From Bacteroidaceae bacterium (GTDB taxonomy: Bacteria > Bacteroidota > Bacteroidia > Bacteroidales > Bacteroidaceae), in the NCBI GenBank assembly GCA_017557005.1, contig JAFZFZ010000063.1:31386-95385 (forward strand): 64,000 nt of DNA, given 5' to 3'. Shown here one piece after another: positions 9,039 through 18,085 of this stretch (positions are counted from its first letter, which is position 1; every line of letters starts with the position of its first letter). Both the position numbers and the translations under genes were made by a program. The notes beneath the pieces are model-generated. The model did not search any database and was not told the origin of the DNA. It saw only the letters and a program-made list of their open reading frames with translations.

Positions 9039-9403
9039 ATGAAAAAGTTTTAACAATTTGTGCGTTTGCAGCAGTGACACTTGCTTTTACTGGCTGTGTG
9101 GGAGTGGCAGGTACTCTATCGAACAACCTTACACAAACTCAAGTAGTATTGTCAGAGGGTAATTTCCAAGTAGTTGACCAGGCTTATGGTGAGGTAACAG
9201 CAACCTATATTTGCGGTATCGGCGGATTGAGTAAAAAGGCTCTTTATAACAATGCAATCAATGAAATGGCAAAGAATGCCAATCTTCATGGTTCGCAAAC
9301 ACTGACCAATACAACCGTGCATTATTCTGCAAAGATGATTACTCCCTTCTATATGCAGACCACATGCAGCGCTACAGCTACTATTGTGGAATTTATAAAG
9401 TAA
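9039..9403 (+). pseudogene. Lipoprotein resembling DUF6567, start codon frameshifted
   Basis: The ATG at 9039 reads M-K-K-F and then meets a stop codon at once. The +2 frame encodes a full lipoprotein signal (L-T-I-C-A-F-A-A-V-T-L-A-F-T-G-C) and a roughly 100-residue domain with Y-I-C-G-I-G-G-L-S-K-K-A-L, ending at 9403. One missing base in the A5 or T4 run just after the ATG explains this. The small outer-membrane gene at 49452 has the same opening but with five T. Without a repair the only in-frame starts, such as GTG at 9074, lack the signal peptide. A true mutation, a phase-variable run or a sequence error are all possible. The promoter, body and terminator look intact. Confidence 0.65.
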
Positions 9404-9425
9404 CAGAAACGAACATACGATCGAT

Positions 9426-9455
9426 AGCGGTGGGTCTTTACCTACCGCTTTTTTT
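9426..9455 (+). terminator. Terminator between convergent genes
   Basis: AGCGGTGGGT/ACCTACCGCT forms a 10-bp stem with one G-U pair and a CTTT loop, followed by seven T. It ends the lipoprotein transcript. It overlaps the stop codon region of the convergent Pr6Pr gene. Confidence 0.8.
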
Positions 9456-10040
9456 CTTCTTTCGCCCCGCATAGATAAAGGCAAGTCCGACGAGGACAAA
9501 TGTGGCCGTGAGGGCAATAATCCATCCTAAAGCTCCGGTCCATCCGATGCGGTTAAGGTCGAGGAAGAAGTAGGGAAACCAATTGTCGCCAGTGATATAG
9601 TGGCGCACATAGATAAAGGCAATATACAAGTAGGGTAGGAGTATGCTACATTGTATGCCGCCTACGCTCACCTTTCTCATGGGGCGGGTGGCGATAAAGT
9701 AGAGCGTGTAGAGGAGGGGAGTCACGAGGTGGAGTCCCACGCTGGGCCAGTTGGTCCAATAAGATTTCTCGGTAGGGTCACCTAACAGTAGATTGTATAC
9801 GACGCTGATGACGATGATAGAGATGAGCCCGCCAAACTCCCACTGCATCAGCGAAGTAGATATCGACTTGTGTCGGATGAGGCGGGTGAGTTCGTTGATC
9901 ATCAGGCCAAGGCAATAGAGATTGCCGAGGTTGGTGAAATAAAGGAAAAATCGAGTGCCATGAGCGGCCGCGCCAATGCATGATGCGGTGGCAACGGCGA
10001 TGTATAGAATGACAAAAATGATGCGTATAGTTCTTTTCAT
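9438..10040 (-). CDS. Pr6Pr family membrane protein
   Basis: This 200-residue protein has about six predicted transmembrane helices. It has the pattern of the Pr6Pr family, seen in Bacteroidetes and Actinobacteria and loosely related to FAR-17a/AIG1-like proteins: F-F-L-Y-F-T-N-L-G-N-L-Y early on, and P-Y-F-F-L-D-L-N-R-I-G late. The last residues are basic (G-R-K-K-K-K-S-G-R). Its biochemical role is unknown. The gene stands alone, convergent with the lipoprotein gene and divergent from purH. Confidence 0.75.
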   Translation of the reverse strand: MKRTIRIIFVILYIAVATASCIGAAAHGTRFFLYFTNLGNLYCLGLMINELTRLIRHKSISTSLMQWEFGGLISIIVISVVYNLLLGDPTEKSYWTNWPSVGLHLVTPLLYTLYFIATRPMRKVSVGGIQCSILLPYLYIAFIYVRHYITGDNWFPYFFLDLNRIGWTGALGWIIALTATFVLVGLAFIYAGRKKKKSGR

Positions 10041-10159
10041 GCGGCAAATTTAGCTCTTTTTATTTGGTTGGTCATTATGCTAACAAAAATTAACGGAATT
10101 TGTCGGTGAAATTTACGTTTTTGTTTACTCTTTATGGGTAAAATGTGGCAGATATTTGC

Positions 10160-10167
10160 TAACTTTG
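10160..10167 (+). promoter_or_regulatory. -7 promoter element of purH
   Basis: TAACTTTG matches TAnnTTTG and lies 45 bases before the purH start. A TTTG -33 box at the proper spacing is not clear. Confidence 0.5.
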
Positions 10168-10212
10168 CACTCTAAAACTATGCAATAGAATAATAACTAA
10201 AATTACAGAATA

Positions 10213-11736
10213 ATGTCGGACAACAAAAAGATGAAAACCGCCCTTGTGTCGGTATTCCACAAGGATGGATTGGAAGAGATCATTACTACGCTTCATAAAG
10301 AGGGCGTGCAGTTGCTTTCTACGGGTGGTACCCAGGAGTTTATCGAGTCATTGGGCGTTCCCTGTCAGCGCGTAGAGGACCTCACAGGCTATCCCTCAAT
10401 CCTCGGTGGTCGTGTAAAGACCTTGCATCCTAAGGTGTTTGGTGGTATCCTCGGCCGTCGTGACCTTGAGAGCGACCAGGTGCAGATGGTAAACTATGAG
10501 ATCCCCGAAATAGACCTCGTTATCGTAGACCTCTATCCCTTCGAGGCAACTGTTGCTTCAGGCGCTTCACACGAGGCTATCATCGAGAAGATTGATATAG
10601 GTGGTATCTCACTCATCCGCGCTGCTGCTAAGAACCACAAGGATGTGGTAATCGTTGCCAGCAAGGATCAGTATGCTCCGCTCACTGATATCCTTCGTGC
10701 AAAGGGTGCGCAGACCACTCTCGAAGAGCGTGCATGGTTCGCTAAGGAGGCGTTCGGCGTATCTTCATTGTACGATTCAGCTATCTTCAACTACTTCGAT
10801 GGTGGCGAAGGCTCAATGTTTCGCAAGGCTGTGAACCATCCCAAGGCTCTCCGCTATGGTGAGAACCCCCATCAGAAGGGTTATTTCTATGGCGACTTTG
10901 AGGCAATGTTTGACCAGATCCACGGTAAGGAGATCTCTTACAACAACTTGCTCGATATCAATGCTGCTGTAGACCTCATCGACGAGTTTGAGGAGACCAC
11001 CTTCGCAGTTCTCAAGCATAACAATGCATGCGGACTTGCTTCACGCAACACCTTGCTTGAGGCTTGGAACGATGCTTTGGCTGGCGACCCCGTATCAGCA
11101 TTCGGTGGTGTGCTCATCACCAACCGCGCTATCGATAAGGAGACTGCTGAGGAGATCAACAAGATCTTCTTCGAGGTAATCATCGCTCCTGACTACGATG
11201 TGAATGCGCTCGAGATCCTTACTCAGAAGAAGAACCGCATCATCCTCGTGCGCAAGGAGAATGAACTTCCCCGTCAGCAGTTCCGTTCAGTGCTGAATGG
11301 TGTGCTCGTACAGGATCGCGACCTTAAGACTGAGACTGCTGAGGATTGCAAGACCGCTACTGCTAAGGCTCCTACTGCTGAGGAGATCGAGGATATGCTC
11401 TTCGCTAACAAGATTGTGAAGAACAGTAAGAGCAACGCCATCGTATTGGCAAAGGGCAAGCAGTTGCTCGCAAGCGGTGTAGGTCAGACCTCACGTGTGG
11501 ATGCTTTGAAGCATGCTATCGAGAAGGCTCAGGGCTTCGGCTTCGATCTCAACGGTGCAGTGATGGCCAGCGATGCTTTCTTCCCCTTCCCCGACTGTGT
11601 GGAGATTGCTCACAAGGCAGGTGTTACCGCTGTTATCCAGCCCGGTGGTTCTGTACGCGATGCTGAGTCAGTGCAGTACTGCAACGACAACGATGTGGCA
11701 ATGGTTATCACTGGTTTCCGTCATTTCAAACACTAA
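10213..11736 (+). CDS. purH: Bifunctional AICAR transformylase/IMP cyclohydrolase
   Basis: This 507-residue enzyme performs the last two steps of IMP synthesis. The N-terminal cyclohydrolase domain has the MGS-like fold (L-L-S-T-G-G-T near residue 37 and G-R-V-K-T-L-H-P-K at about residue 70). The C-terminal transformylase domain has R-Y-G-E-N-P-H-Q and the catalytic segment K-H-N-N-A-C-G, and ends near V-I-Q-P-G-G-S-V-R-D. Length is normal. It is followed by the heptad-repeat gap before mreB. purA, from the AMP branch of the pathway, lies 28 kb away. Confidence 0.97.
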   Translation: MSDNKKMKTALVSVFHKDGLEEIITTLHKEGVQLLSTGGTQEFIESLGVPCQRVEDLTGYPSILGGRVKTLHPKVFGGILGRRDLESDQVQMVNYEIPEIDLVIVDLYPFEATVASGASHEAIIEKIDIGGISLIRAAAKNHKDVVIVASKDQYAPLTDILRAKGAQTTLEERAWFAKEAFGVSSLYDSAIFNYFDGGEGSMFRKAVNHPKALRYGENPHQKGYFYGDFEAMFDQIHGKEISYNNLLDINAAVDLIDEFEETTFAVLKHNNACGLASRNTLLEAWNDALAGDPVSAFGGVLITNRAIDKETAEEINKIFFEVIIAPDYDVNALEILTQKKNRIILVRKENELPRQQFRSVLNGVLVQDRDLKTETAEDCKTATAKAPTAEEIEDMLFANKIVKNSKSNAIVLAKGKQLLASGVGQTSRVDALKHAIEKAQGFGFDLNGAVMASDAFFPFPDCVEIAHKAGVTAVIQPGGSVRDAESVQYCNDNDVAMVITGFRHFKH

Positions 11737-11743
11737 TTTATTA

Positions 11744-11835
11744 ATTAGGAGTTAGGAATTAGGAGTTAGGGATTCACTTCCTACAAAGATGTTTATAATG
11801 CTTAACTCCTAATCCTTATTTCCTCATTCCTAACT
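11744..11835. repeat. Heptad-repeat inverted element between purH and mreB
   Basis: Four perfect 7-nt steps of RTTAGGR run from 11744 to 11771. Five reverse-complement steps run from 11801 to 11835, so the whole gap can fold as a long imperfect hairpin ending 7 bases before the mreB start codon. Similar heptad elements lie at 12879-12957 and 19478-19505. Confidence 0.7.
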
Positions 11836-11842
11836 GAAAATA

Positions 11843-12865
11843 ATGGGACTTTTCTCTTTTACACAAGAAATAGCGATGGACCTCGGCACGGCCAATACCA
11901 TCATCTTGCAGAATGGCAAGATCGTGGTAGATGAGCCTTCTGTTGTGGCCCTCGACCGCCGCACCGATAAGATGATTGCTGTGGGCGGACGTGCTAAGTT
12001 GATGCACGAAAAAACAAATGAGAACATCAAGACCATCCGTCCTTTGCGCGATGGTGTGATTGCCGACTTTAATGCTTGTGAGCAGATGATGCGTGGCCTT
12101 ATCAAGATGGTCAATTCACGTACACATCTCTTTACTCCCTCATTGCGCATGGTAATCGGTGTGCCTTCAGGAAGTACTGAAGTAGAGCTGCGTGCTGTAC
12201 GTGACTCTGCTGAGCATGCTGGTGGTCGTGATATCTACCTTATCTATGAGCCCATGGCTGCTGCCGTTGGTATTGGTCTCGATGTAGAGGCCCCCGAAGG
12301 CAACATGGTGGTTGATATAGGTGGTGGTTCTACTGAGATTGCCGTAATCTCATTGGGCGGCATTGTAAAGAACAGCTCTATCCGCGTAGCAGGTGATGAC
12401 TTTACTTCCGACATCCAGGAGTATATGGGTCGTCAGCATAACCTGAGAGTCAGTGAGCGTATGGCTGAGCGTATCAAGATTCATGTAGGCTCTGCTTTGA
12501 CCGACCTTGGCGAGGATGCTCCCGCCGAGTATATCGTGCACGGACCGAATAAGATCACTGCACTGCCTATGGAGGTGCCTGTATGCTATCAAGAGATTGC
12601 GCACTGCTTGGATAAGTCAATCTCTCGTATTGAGATTGCCGTGCTCGACGCACTTGAGAATACACCGCCCGAAATCTATGCCGATATCATCCACAACGGT
12701 ATCTACTTGGCTGGTGGTGGCGCCTTGCTTCGTGGTTTGGCTAAGCGCTTGCAGGATAAGATCAACATCCCCTTCCATGTGGCTGAAGATCCCTTGCACT
12801 GCGTAGCACGCGGTACGGGCATCGCGCTGAAGAATGTAGATCGCTTCTCGTTCTTGATGCGATAA
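11843..12865 (+). CDS. mreB: Rod-shape determining protein MreB
   Basis: This 340-residue actin-like ATPase forms filaments under the inner membrane and guides lateral wall synthesis. It shows the actin-fold phosphate and adenosine motifs: D-L-G-T-A-N-T near the start, D-I-G-G-G-S-T-E-I in the middle, and L-A-G-G-G-A-L-L-R-G late. The N-terminus (M-G-L-F-S-F-T-Q-E-I) is hydrophobic and suits membrane binding. It is the first gene of the mreB-mreC-mreD-mrdA-rodA cluster, although heptad-repeat hairpins lie both before and after it. Confidence 0.97.
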   Translation: MGLFSFTQEIAMDLGTANTIILQNGKIVVDEPSVVALDRRTDKMIAVGGRAKLMHEKTNENIKTIRPLRDGVIADFNACEQMMRGLIKMVNSRTHLFTPSLRMVIGVPSGSTEVELRAVRDSAEHAGGRDIYLIYEPMAAAVGIGLDVEAPEGNMVVDIGGGSTEIAVISLGGIVKNSSIRVAGDDFTSDIQEYMGRQHNLRVSERMAERIKIHVGSALTDLGEDAPAEYIVHGPNKITALPMEVPVCYQEIAHCLDKSISRIEIAVLDALENTPPEIYADIIHNGIYLAGGGALLRGLAKRLQDKINIPFHVAEDPLHCVARGTGIALKNVDRFSFLMR

Positions 12866-12878
12866 CGTTTTATTTGGA

Positions 12879-12957
12879 GTTGAGGGTTGAGTGTTGAGAG
12901 TTTAGTGAACCTGCCTCGGATGGTTTCTTTCAATCCTCAACTCTCAACTCTCAATTG
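12879..12957. repeat. Heptad-repeat inverted element between mreB and mreC
   Basis: GTTGAGG, GTTGAGT, GTTGAGA and GTTTAGT run head to tail at 12879-12906. The reverse-complement steps CAATCCT, CAACTCT, CAACTCT and CAATTG run at 12931-12957. The arms can pair around a 24-base loop. The right arm ends 13 bases before the proposed mreC start. Confidence 0.7.
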
Positions 12958-12969
12958 TTATATATTGAA

Positions 12970-13830
12970 GTGAATAGTATCTTCCAGTTTCTATACAAGC
13001 ATCTCCATTGGATTGTTTTCTTCGCTTTGGAGATCCTGTGCTTTGTCTTGCTGTTTTCGTACAACAGCTTTCAAGGCAGTGTATACCTGTCTACGGCAAA
13101 CAACGTCTCTGCGCGTGTTGTCTCTGCCCGAAGCCGTGTGACCAGCTATTTTGGCTTGGCCGAAGTGAACGACCGTCTGGCAACTCAGAATGCAGCTTTG
13201 CTGCAGCGCGTCGAAGAGTTGGAAGCATTGGTTGCTCTTCAGCAGCTCGACAGCTTGTCTCAGGCCGAAGCCGTTCAGCGGGTGCATAGGACTGGATATG
13301 TTATTACACCGGCACAAATCATTGACAAGTCGATCAACCGTGCCGACAACTTTATGACACTTGACCGAGGCACACTTGATGGTGTGCAGCCTAATATGGG
13401 TGTGATGAGTGCCAATGGTGTGGTAGGTGTAGTATATAAGTGCACCGAACATTATTCGCTGGTGATGTCTCTGCTCAATAGCAAGAGCAGTGTGAGCTGT
13501 AAGGTGCAGGGAAGCAACGACCTGGGATATCTCCGTTGGAACGGTGGCGATGCCCGCTATGCTATGCTGCACGACCTGCCCCGCTACTCGGCAGTGGCTA
13601 TAGGCGATACGATAGTGACCAGTGGCAACTCATCGTTCTTCCCCGAAGGTATTATGGTGGGTAGCGTAGAGGAACTATATCCCTCGTCGGATGGCTTGTC
13701 GATGACGCTGAAGATTGCACTCAGTGCGCACTTCTCGCAGTTGGAGCGTGTGTTCATCATGCGTAAGATGGATGCTGAGGAGATGACTGCATTGAAAGAA
13801 TCGTTGAAACCTAAAAAGAAAAAGAAATAG
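12970..13830 (+). CDS. mreC: Rod-shape determining protein MreC
   Basis: MreC has one N-terminal membrane helix and a periplasmic coiled coil (about residues 65-95) plus a beta-barrel pair that links MreB to the wall synthases. The beta domain shows G-T-L-D-G-V-Q-P-N-M-G-V and G-V-V-G-V-V. I chose the GTG at 12970 (M-N-S-I-F-Q-F-L-Y-K-H), because family members begin this way. The frame is open upstream to a TTG at 12955, which lies inside the heptad repeat and is unlikely. Length is about 286 residues. mreD starts two bases after the stop. Confidence 0.9.
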   Translation: MNSIFQFLYKHLHWIVFFALEILCFVLLFSYNSFQGSVYLSTANNVSARVVSARSRVTSYFGLAEVNDRLATQNAALLQRVEELEALVALQQLDSLSQAEAVQRVHRTGYVITPAQIIDKSINRADNFMTLDRGTLDGVQPNMGVMSANGVVGVVYKCTEHYSLVMSLLNSKSSVSCKVQGSNDLGYLRWNGGDARYAMLHDLPRYSAVAIGDTIVTSGNSSFFPEGIMVGSVEELYPSSDGLSMTLKIALSAHFSQLERVFIMRKMDAEEMTALKESLKPKKKKK

Positions 13831-13832
13831 CG

Positions 13833-14333
13833 ATGGAACGATTTCTCACCCGTATAGCTTGGTTTGTTGGACTGGTGCTTGTGCAAGTGCTGTTTCTCAA
13901 TCAGATTTATTTGTTTGGGTTGGCCACCCCCTTTCTCTATATCTACTTCATCCTGGTGATGGATAAGGATGTCAGCCCTATCGCTTTGATGCTGATTGCC
14001 TTCACCTTAGGATTGGTTATCGATGTGTTCTGCAATACTCCAGGAGTCAATGCCGGAGCATCGGTGCTACTGGCCTTCTCGCGCATGCGTCTGCTGCGAA
14101 TGTTTGCTCCGCGCGAAGAGTTTGAGAACTACGAGCCCGGCATCTACACCTTGGGCATCGGAGCCTTTATCCGCTATGCCCTCACGGCGGCACTTCTGCA
14201 TCATGCAGCCCTCTACCTGTTGGAGGCATTCTCTGTTGCCCAGCCTGGCTATCTGGCGTTGCGCATCCTATGCAGTGCTGTGCTCACGGTGCTACTGGTC
14301 ATGGCGATTGAGTTTATCCGCCATCGTCGCTAA
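13833..14333 (+). CDS. mreD: Rod-shape determining protein MreD
   Basis: This 166-residue polytopic membrane protein has about five hydrophobic helices. The family pattern F-T-L-G-L-V-I-D-V-F-C-N-T-P-G-V-N-A matches the conserved core of Bacteroidetes MreD. It belongs to the elongation complex with MreC, PBP2 and RodA. The gene follows mreC by two bases and precedes mrdA by 23 bases. Confidence 0.9.
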   Translation: MERFLTRIAWFVGLVLVQVLFLNQIYLFGLATPFLYIYFILVMDKDVSPIALMLIAFTLGLVIDVFCNTPGVNAGASVLLAFSRMRLLRMFAPREEFENYEPGIYTLGIGAFIRYALTAALLHHAALYLLEAFSVAQPGYLALRILCSAVLTVLLVMAIEFIRHRR

Positions 14334-14356
14334 TATAATTAACTTGCAATTTGTCT

Positions 14357-16204
14357 ATGAACAATAATTATCGGTACGAGAACCGAAAATTTGTCATTGT
14401 AGCTATCGTGATGGCCATCGTCCTCGTGTATATCGGGCGTTTGTTCTATCTTCAGATACTCAATGATGAATATAAGGAATATGCCGACTCCAATGCCTTC
14501 TTGGATAAGACGGTGTATCCCTCGCGTGGTGTGATGTATGATCGTACCGGTAAACTGCTCGTGTCAAACCAACCCGCCTACGATGTGATGGTGTGCATGC
14601 GCAATGTCAAGGACCTCGACACTCTGGCCTTTTGTCAGTCGTTGGGCATCACCCGTGAGTTCTTTGATAAGCGTATGGCCGATGTCAAGAACCGTCGCCT
14701 CAATCCGGGATATTCGTCTTATACAGACCAGCTCTTCTTGAGTCAGCTCACGGCCGAAGACTTTGCCATGTTTCAGGAGCAGCTCTACAAATTCAATGGA
14801 TTCTCCATCCAGCGCCGTGCCATCCGCCAGTACAACTATCCCGTGGCAGGCCATCTGTTTGGCGACTTGGGCGAGGTGTCGAAGAAGCATATTGCGGCCG
14901 ATGACTATTACGTGCAGGGCGACTTCATCGGTACACAAGGAATCGAGAGCTACTATGAGAAGCAGCTCCGTGGCGAGAAGGGTAAGGAGCGCTTGTTGCG
15001 CGATGCCTATGGTCGCGTGAAGGGGCGCTATATGGAGGGTGCTATGGATGTGGCTCCTGTGCCAGGAAAGAATCTGACCTTGAGTATCGATATCGAGTTG
15101 CAGGCATTGGCCGAACGCTTGTTGCAGAACAAGATCGGTAGCGTGGTAGCTATCGAACCCTCTACGGGCGAGGTCCTCTGTCTGGCTTCATCGCCGGGAT
15201 TCAATCCGCAGATGCTCACAGGTCGTCAGCGTGGCGAGAACCATCGCCTGCTCTCCAAGGATAAGCAGAAGCCACTGCTTAACCGTGCTATCCAAGGAAC
15301 CTATCCGCCTGGTTCGACCTTCAAGACCTCACAGGCGCTCACCTACCTGCAGGAAGGTATCATCACTCCCGAGACCTCGTTCCCCTGTGCACTTGGTTTC
15401 CGTTTCAAGGGCTTGCATGTAGGATGTCATGCCCACAGCTCTCCCTCGGCCCTGGTGCCCTCGTTGGCTACATCATGTAACAGCTATTTCTGTTGGGGAC
15501 TCTATCGCATGATAGGCTCTGAGAAGTATGGCTCGTCGCAAGAGGCCTTTACTCGCTGGAAAGACCACATGGTATCCATGGGCTTCGGCTACCGCCTGGG
15601 TATCGACTTGCCGGGCGAGGCACGTGGCTTCATCCCCAACTCGGCCTTTTACGATAAGTGGTATGGAGGCCGTTGGAACGGTCTGACCATCATCTCCGTG
15701 TCTATCGGTCAGGGTGAGGTGACGCTCACTCCGCTACAGATTGCCAATCTCGGTGCCACCATTGCCAACCGAGGCTACTATATAGCACCTCACGTGGTGA
15801 AGGGCATTCAGGATGAGGCGCTCGACAGCATCTACACCACACCCAAGTATACGATGGTGGAGAAGAAGCATTACGAGACCGTGGCGCAAGGCATGCGCGA
15901 GGCGGTGCTCAATGGTACCTGTCGTGCGGCCAATCTGCCCGATATCGAGGTGTGCGGTAAGACCGGTACGGCGCAAAACCGTGGTAAGGACCACTCTGCC
16001 TTCATGGGCTTTGCTCCCATGAACGATCCCAAGATTGCCGTTGCCGTATATGTGGAGAACGGTGGTTTCGGTGCCGTGTATGGTGTGCCCATTGGTGCGC
16101 TCATCATGGAGAAGTATCTTACCGGTACGCTGAGCGAGGCAAGTGAGAAGAAAGCAAACGACTTACAACAACGTGTAATCTACTATGGCAATCAGGAACG
16201 TTAA
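14357..16204 (+). CDS. mrdA: Penicillin-binding protein 2, elongasome transpeptidase
   Basis: This class B PBP cross-links peptidoglycan during lateral growth. One N-terminal membrane anchor (V-I-V-A-I-V-M-A-I-V-L-V-Y-I-G) is followed by the dimerisation domain starting with Y-P-S-R-G-V-M-Y-D-R-T-G. The transpeptidase domain has all three motifs: S320-T-F-K, S373-C-N and K535-T-G. The ATG at 14357 is chosen over the TTG two codons earlier. Its end overlaps the rodA start by 20 bases, which fits the fixed partnership of PBP2 with the RodA glycosyltransferase. Confidence 0.96.
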   Translation: MNNNYRYENRKFVIVAIVMAIVLVYIGRLFYLQILNDEYKEYADSNAFLDKTVYPSRGVMYDRTGKLLVSNQPAYDVMVCMRNVKDLDTLAFCQSLGITREFFDKRMADVKNRRLNPGYSSYTDQLFLSQLTAEDFAMFQEQLYKFNGFSIQRRAIRQYNYPVAGHLFGDLGEVSKKHIAADDYYVQGDFIGTQGIESYYEKQLRGEKGKERLLRDAYGRVKGRYMEGAMDVAPVPGKNLTLSIDIELQALAERLLQNKIGSVVAIEPSTGEVLCLASSPGFNPQMLTGRQRGENHRLLSKDKQKPLLNRAIQGTYPPGSTFKTSQALTYLQEGIITPETSFPCALGFRFKGLHVGCHAHSSPSALVPSLATSCNSYFCWGLYRMIGSEKYGSSQEAFTRWKDHMVSMGFGYRLGIDLPGEARGFIPNSAFYDKWYGGRWNGLTIISVSIGQGEVTLTPLQIANLGATIANRGYYIAPHVVKGIQDEALDSIYTTPKYTMVEKKHYETVAQGMREAVLNGTCRAANLPDIEVCGKTGTAQNRGKDHSAFMGFAPMNDPKIAVAVYVENGGFGAVYGVPIGALIMEKYLTGTLSEASEKKANDLQQRVIYYGNQER

Positions 16205-17642
16205 TCTGTGGCGGTCGATAGACTGGCTCACCATCATACTCTATTTTGTACTCGTCTTGTGCGGATGGCTCAGTATTTGCGGAGCCAGCTACGATTTCGG
16301 TGAGACCGATTTTCTCAGCTTCTCATCCCGTGCCGGCAAGCAGCTGGTGTGGATTGGCTGTGCGCTGGTGCTTGCCCTTGTGCTGCTCAATATTGAGAAG
16401 AAATACTACGAGATGTTTGCCTACCCGGTATATGCCGCATTCCTGCTATTGCTGCTTGTCACCATCTTCGTGGCGCCCGATATCAAGGGATCGCACTCGT
16501 GGCTTGTGCTGGGACCTATACGCATACAACCGGCCGAGTTCTCGAAGTTTGCCACCGCCCTGTGTATGTCGCGCCTGCTCAGTACCTATGGTTTCTCTAT
16601 GGAGAAGCGTAGCGATTTCATCAAGATGCTGGCCATCATCGTGGTGCCCATGCTGCTCATCGTCATGCAGAATGAGACCGGCTCGGCACTCGTGTACCTG
16701 TCCTTCTTCTTTGTGCTTTATCGCGAGGGTATGACGGGCTCTCTGCTCGCACTCGGTGTGTGTGCTGTAGTCTATTTCGTGATTGGAGTGGGGCAGGGCG
16801 AGAACTTCTTTGCCTCGATGCCCGTCAACGTGGGACAGTTTATCGTGTTCCTCCTCATCCCGCTCTTTACAGCGCTCATGCTTGGGGTCTATGGCAAGCA
16901 GATGCGTCATGCCTGGTTGGTAGCCATCGTCAATCTGCTCGGAGTGTTGCTGGCCTACCTGTTTTCGCGCTTTGTCATCCCGTTTGACATCTGCCTTGTG
17001 CAGCTGGTCTTGTGTGGCTGTACGGCCCTGTATCTGTTGATGGTGTTCCTGGCCGAGCGCTATGCCTCGTACCTGCTCATCGCACTGTTTGCTTTGGGCT
17101 CAGTGGGCTTCTACTACTCGTGCAATATGCTCATCGATAAGTTGCAACCCCATCAGCAGATGCGTATCCTGGTGCTGCTCGGCATCAAGGACGACCCTGC
17201 AGGTGTAGGCTACAATATCAATCAGTCGAAGATTGCCATCGGTTCGGGCGGATTATGGGGTAAGGGTTTCCTCAATGGCACGCAGACCAAGCTCAACTAT
17301 GTGCCCGAGCAAGATACCGACTTCATCTTCTGCACCATCGGTGAGGAACAAGGCTTCATGGGTTGCACCTTTATACTGTTGCTCTATGCAGTCTTTATCA
17401 TTCGCATCATCATGCTTGCCGAGCGGCAAGGTAGCGTACGCTTTACTCGGGTCTATGGCTATTCGTTGGCAGCCATCCTCACGTTCCACCTGTTTGTCAA
17501 TGTAGGCATGGTGATTGGTCTGGCCCCTGTTATCGGTATTCCGCTTCCTTTCTTTAGCTATGGAGGTTCTTCGCTATGGGGCTTCACCATTCTACTTGCC
17601 ATACTACTTCGCCTGGACGCCGAGCGGGAGACCCGATTCTGA
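16185..17642 (+). CDS. rodA: Peptidoglycan glycosyltransferase RodA
   Basis: This 485-residue SEDS-family membrane protein polymerises lipid II with PBP2. About ten helices are present. Conserved SEDS segments include Q-P-A-E-F-S-K in the first half, and Q-D-T-D-F-I-F-C-T-I-G-E-E-Q-G-F and P-L-P-F-F-S-Y-G-G-S-S in the second half. It overlaps mrdA by 20 bases at the start. At its end it overlaps the convergent gldH gene tail to tail by 59 bases. Confidence 0.95.
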   Translation: MAIRNVNLWRSIDWLTIILYFVLVLCGWLSICGASYDFGETDFLSFSSRAGKQLVWIGCALVLALVLLNIEKKYYEMFAYPVYAAFLLLLLVTIFVAPDIKGSHSWLVLGPIRIQPAEFSKFATALCMSRLLSTYGFSMEKRSDFIKMLAIIVVPMLLIVMQNETGSALVYLSFFFVLYREGMTGSLLALGVCAVVYFVIGVGQGENFFASMPVNVGQFIVFLLIPLFTALMLGVYGKQMRHAWLVAIVNLLGVLLAYLFSRFVIPFDICLVQLVLCGCTALYLLMVFLAERYASYLLIALFALGSVGFYYSCNMLIDKLQPHQQMRILVLLGIKDDPAGVGYNINQSKIAIGSGGLWGKGFLNGTQTKLNYVPEQDTDFIFCTIGEEQGFMGCTFILLLYAVFIIRIIMLAERQGSVRFTRVYGYSLAAILTFHLFVNVGMVIGLAPVIGIPLPFFSYGGSSLWGFTILLAILLRLDAERETRF

Positions 17643-18081
17643 TTCCGATGCGTCCGATGCCACAGAGCAGCGTGTCGCTCATCCGGTGATACACGCTCAC
17701 GGTGGTGTGCGTAGTGTCGGTCAGCTCCATGTTGGCTAAGGGCACCACATAGTCGCATCGCTGCGCTATGCCGCTTGCCTGCTTCGTTTGCTTCAGGTCG
17801 ATGGTCAGCTGCTCATCGTAGAGGACTGTGGAATCTTGCGCCATGCTCACGTGTAGGGCCAGGTTGGTGTAGGCATAGCCATCGGTATGCAGCAGCAGTT
17901 CCACTCCGTGTGTCCCTGTTCTCGCCAGGGTGTCTATTACCAACGTGAGTGTATCGCCTGCTGCCCATCCGTCGGGTTCGGTGGTTGCGAACGTCAATTG
18001 CCGTGTGTCCTTCATGCAGCCGCATAGTGCGGTCACAAGAAAGAGTAGGCCCATGCTGTTATGTCGTAGTGTGCGTGCCAA
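17584..18081 (-). CDS. gldH: GldH-like gliding motility lipoprotein
   Basis: The protein carries a lipoprotein signal ending L-C-G-C and a GldH domain with D-G-W-A-A-G-D-T-L-T early and G-I-R-I-G late. GldH is needed for gliding and secretion in flavobacteria, but homologues are kept in non-gliding Bacteroidales, where the role is unclear. I chose the TTG at 18081 because it gives a basic signal start (A-R-T-L-R-H-N-S-M-G) five bases after the ricT stop. The ATG at 18054 would leave only 12 residues before the lipid cysteine and no positive charge. Its last 59 bases overlap rodA on the other strand. Confidence 0.8.
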   Translation of the reverse strand: MARTLRHNSMGLLFLVTALCGCMKDTRQLTFATTEPDGWAAGDTLTLVIDTLARTGTHGVELLLHTDGYAYTNLALHVSMAQDSTVLYDEQLTIDLKQTKQASGIAQRCDYVVPLANMELTDTTHTTVSVYHRMSDTLLCGIGRIGIRIGSPARRPGEVVWQVEW

Positions 18082-18085
18082 TACC

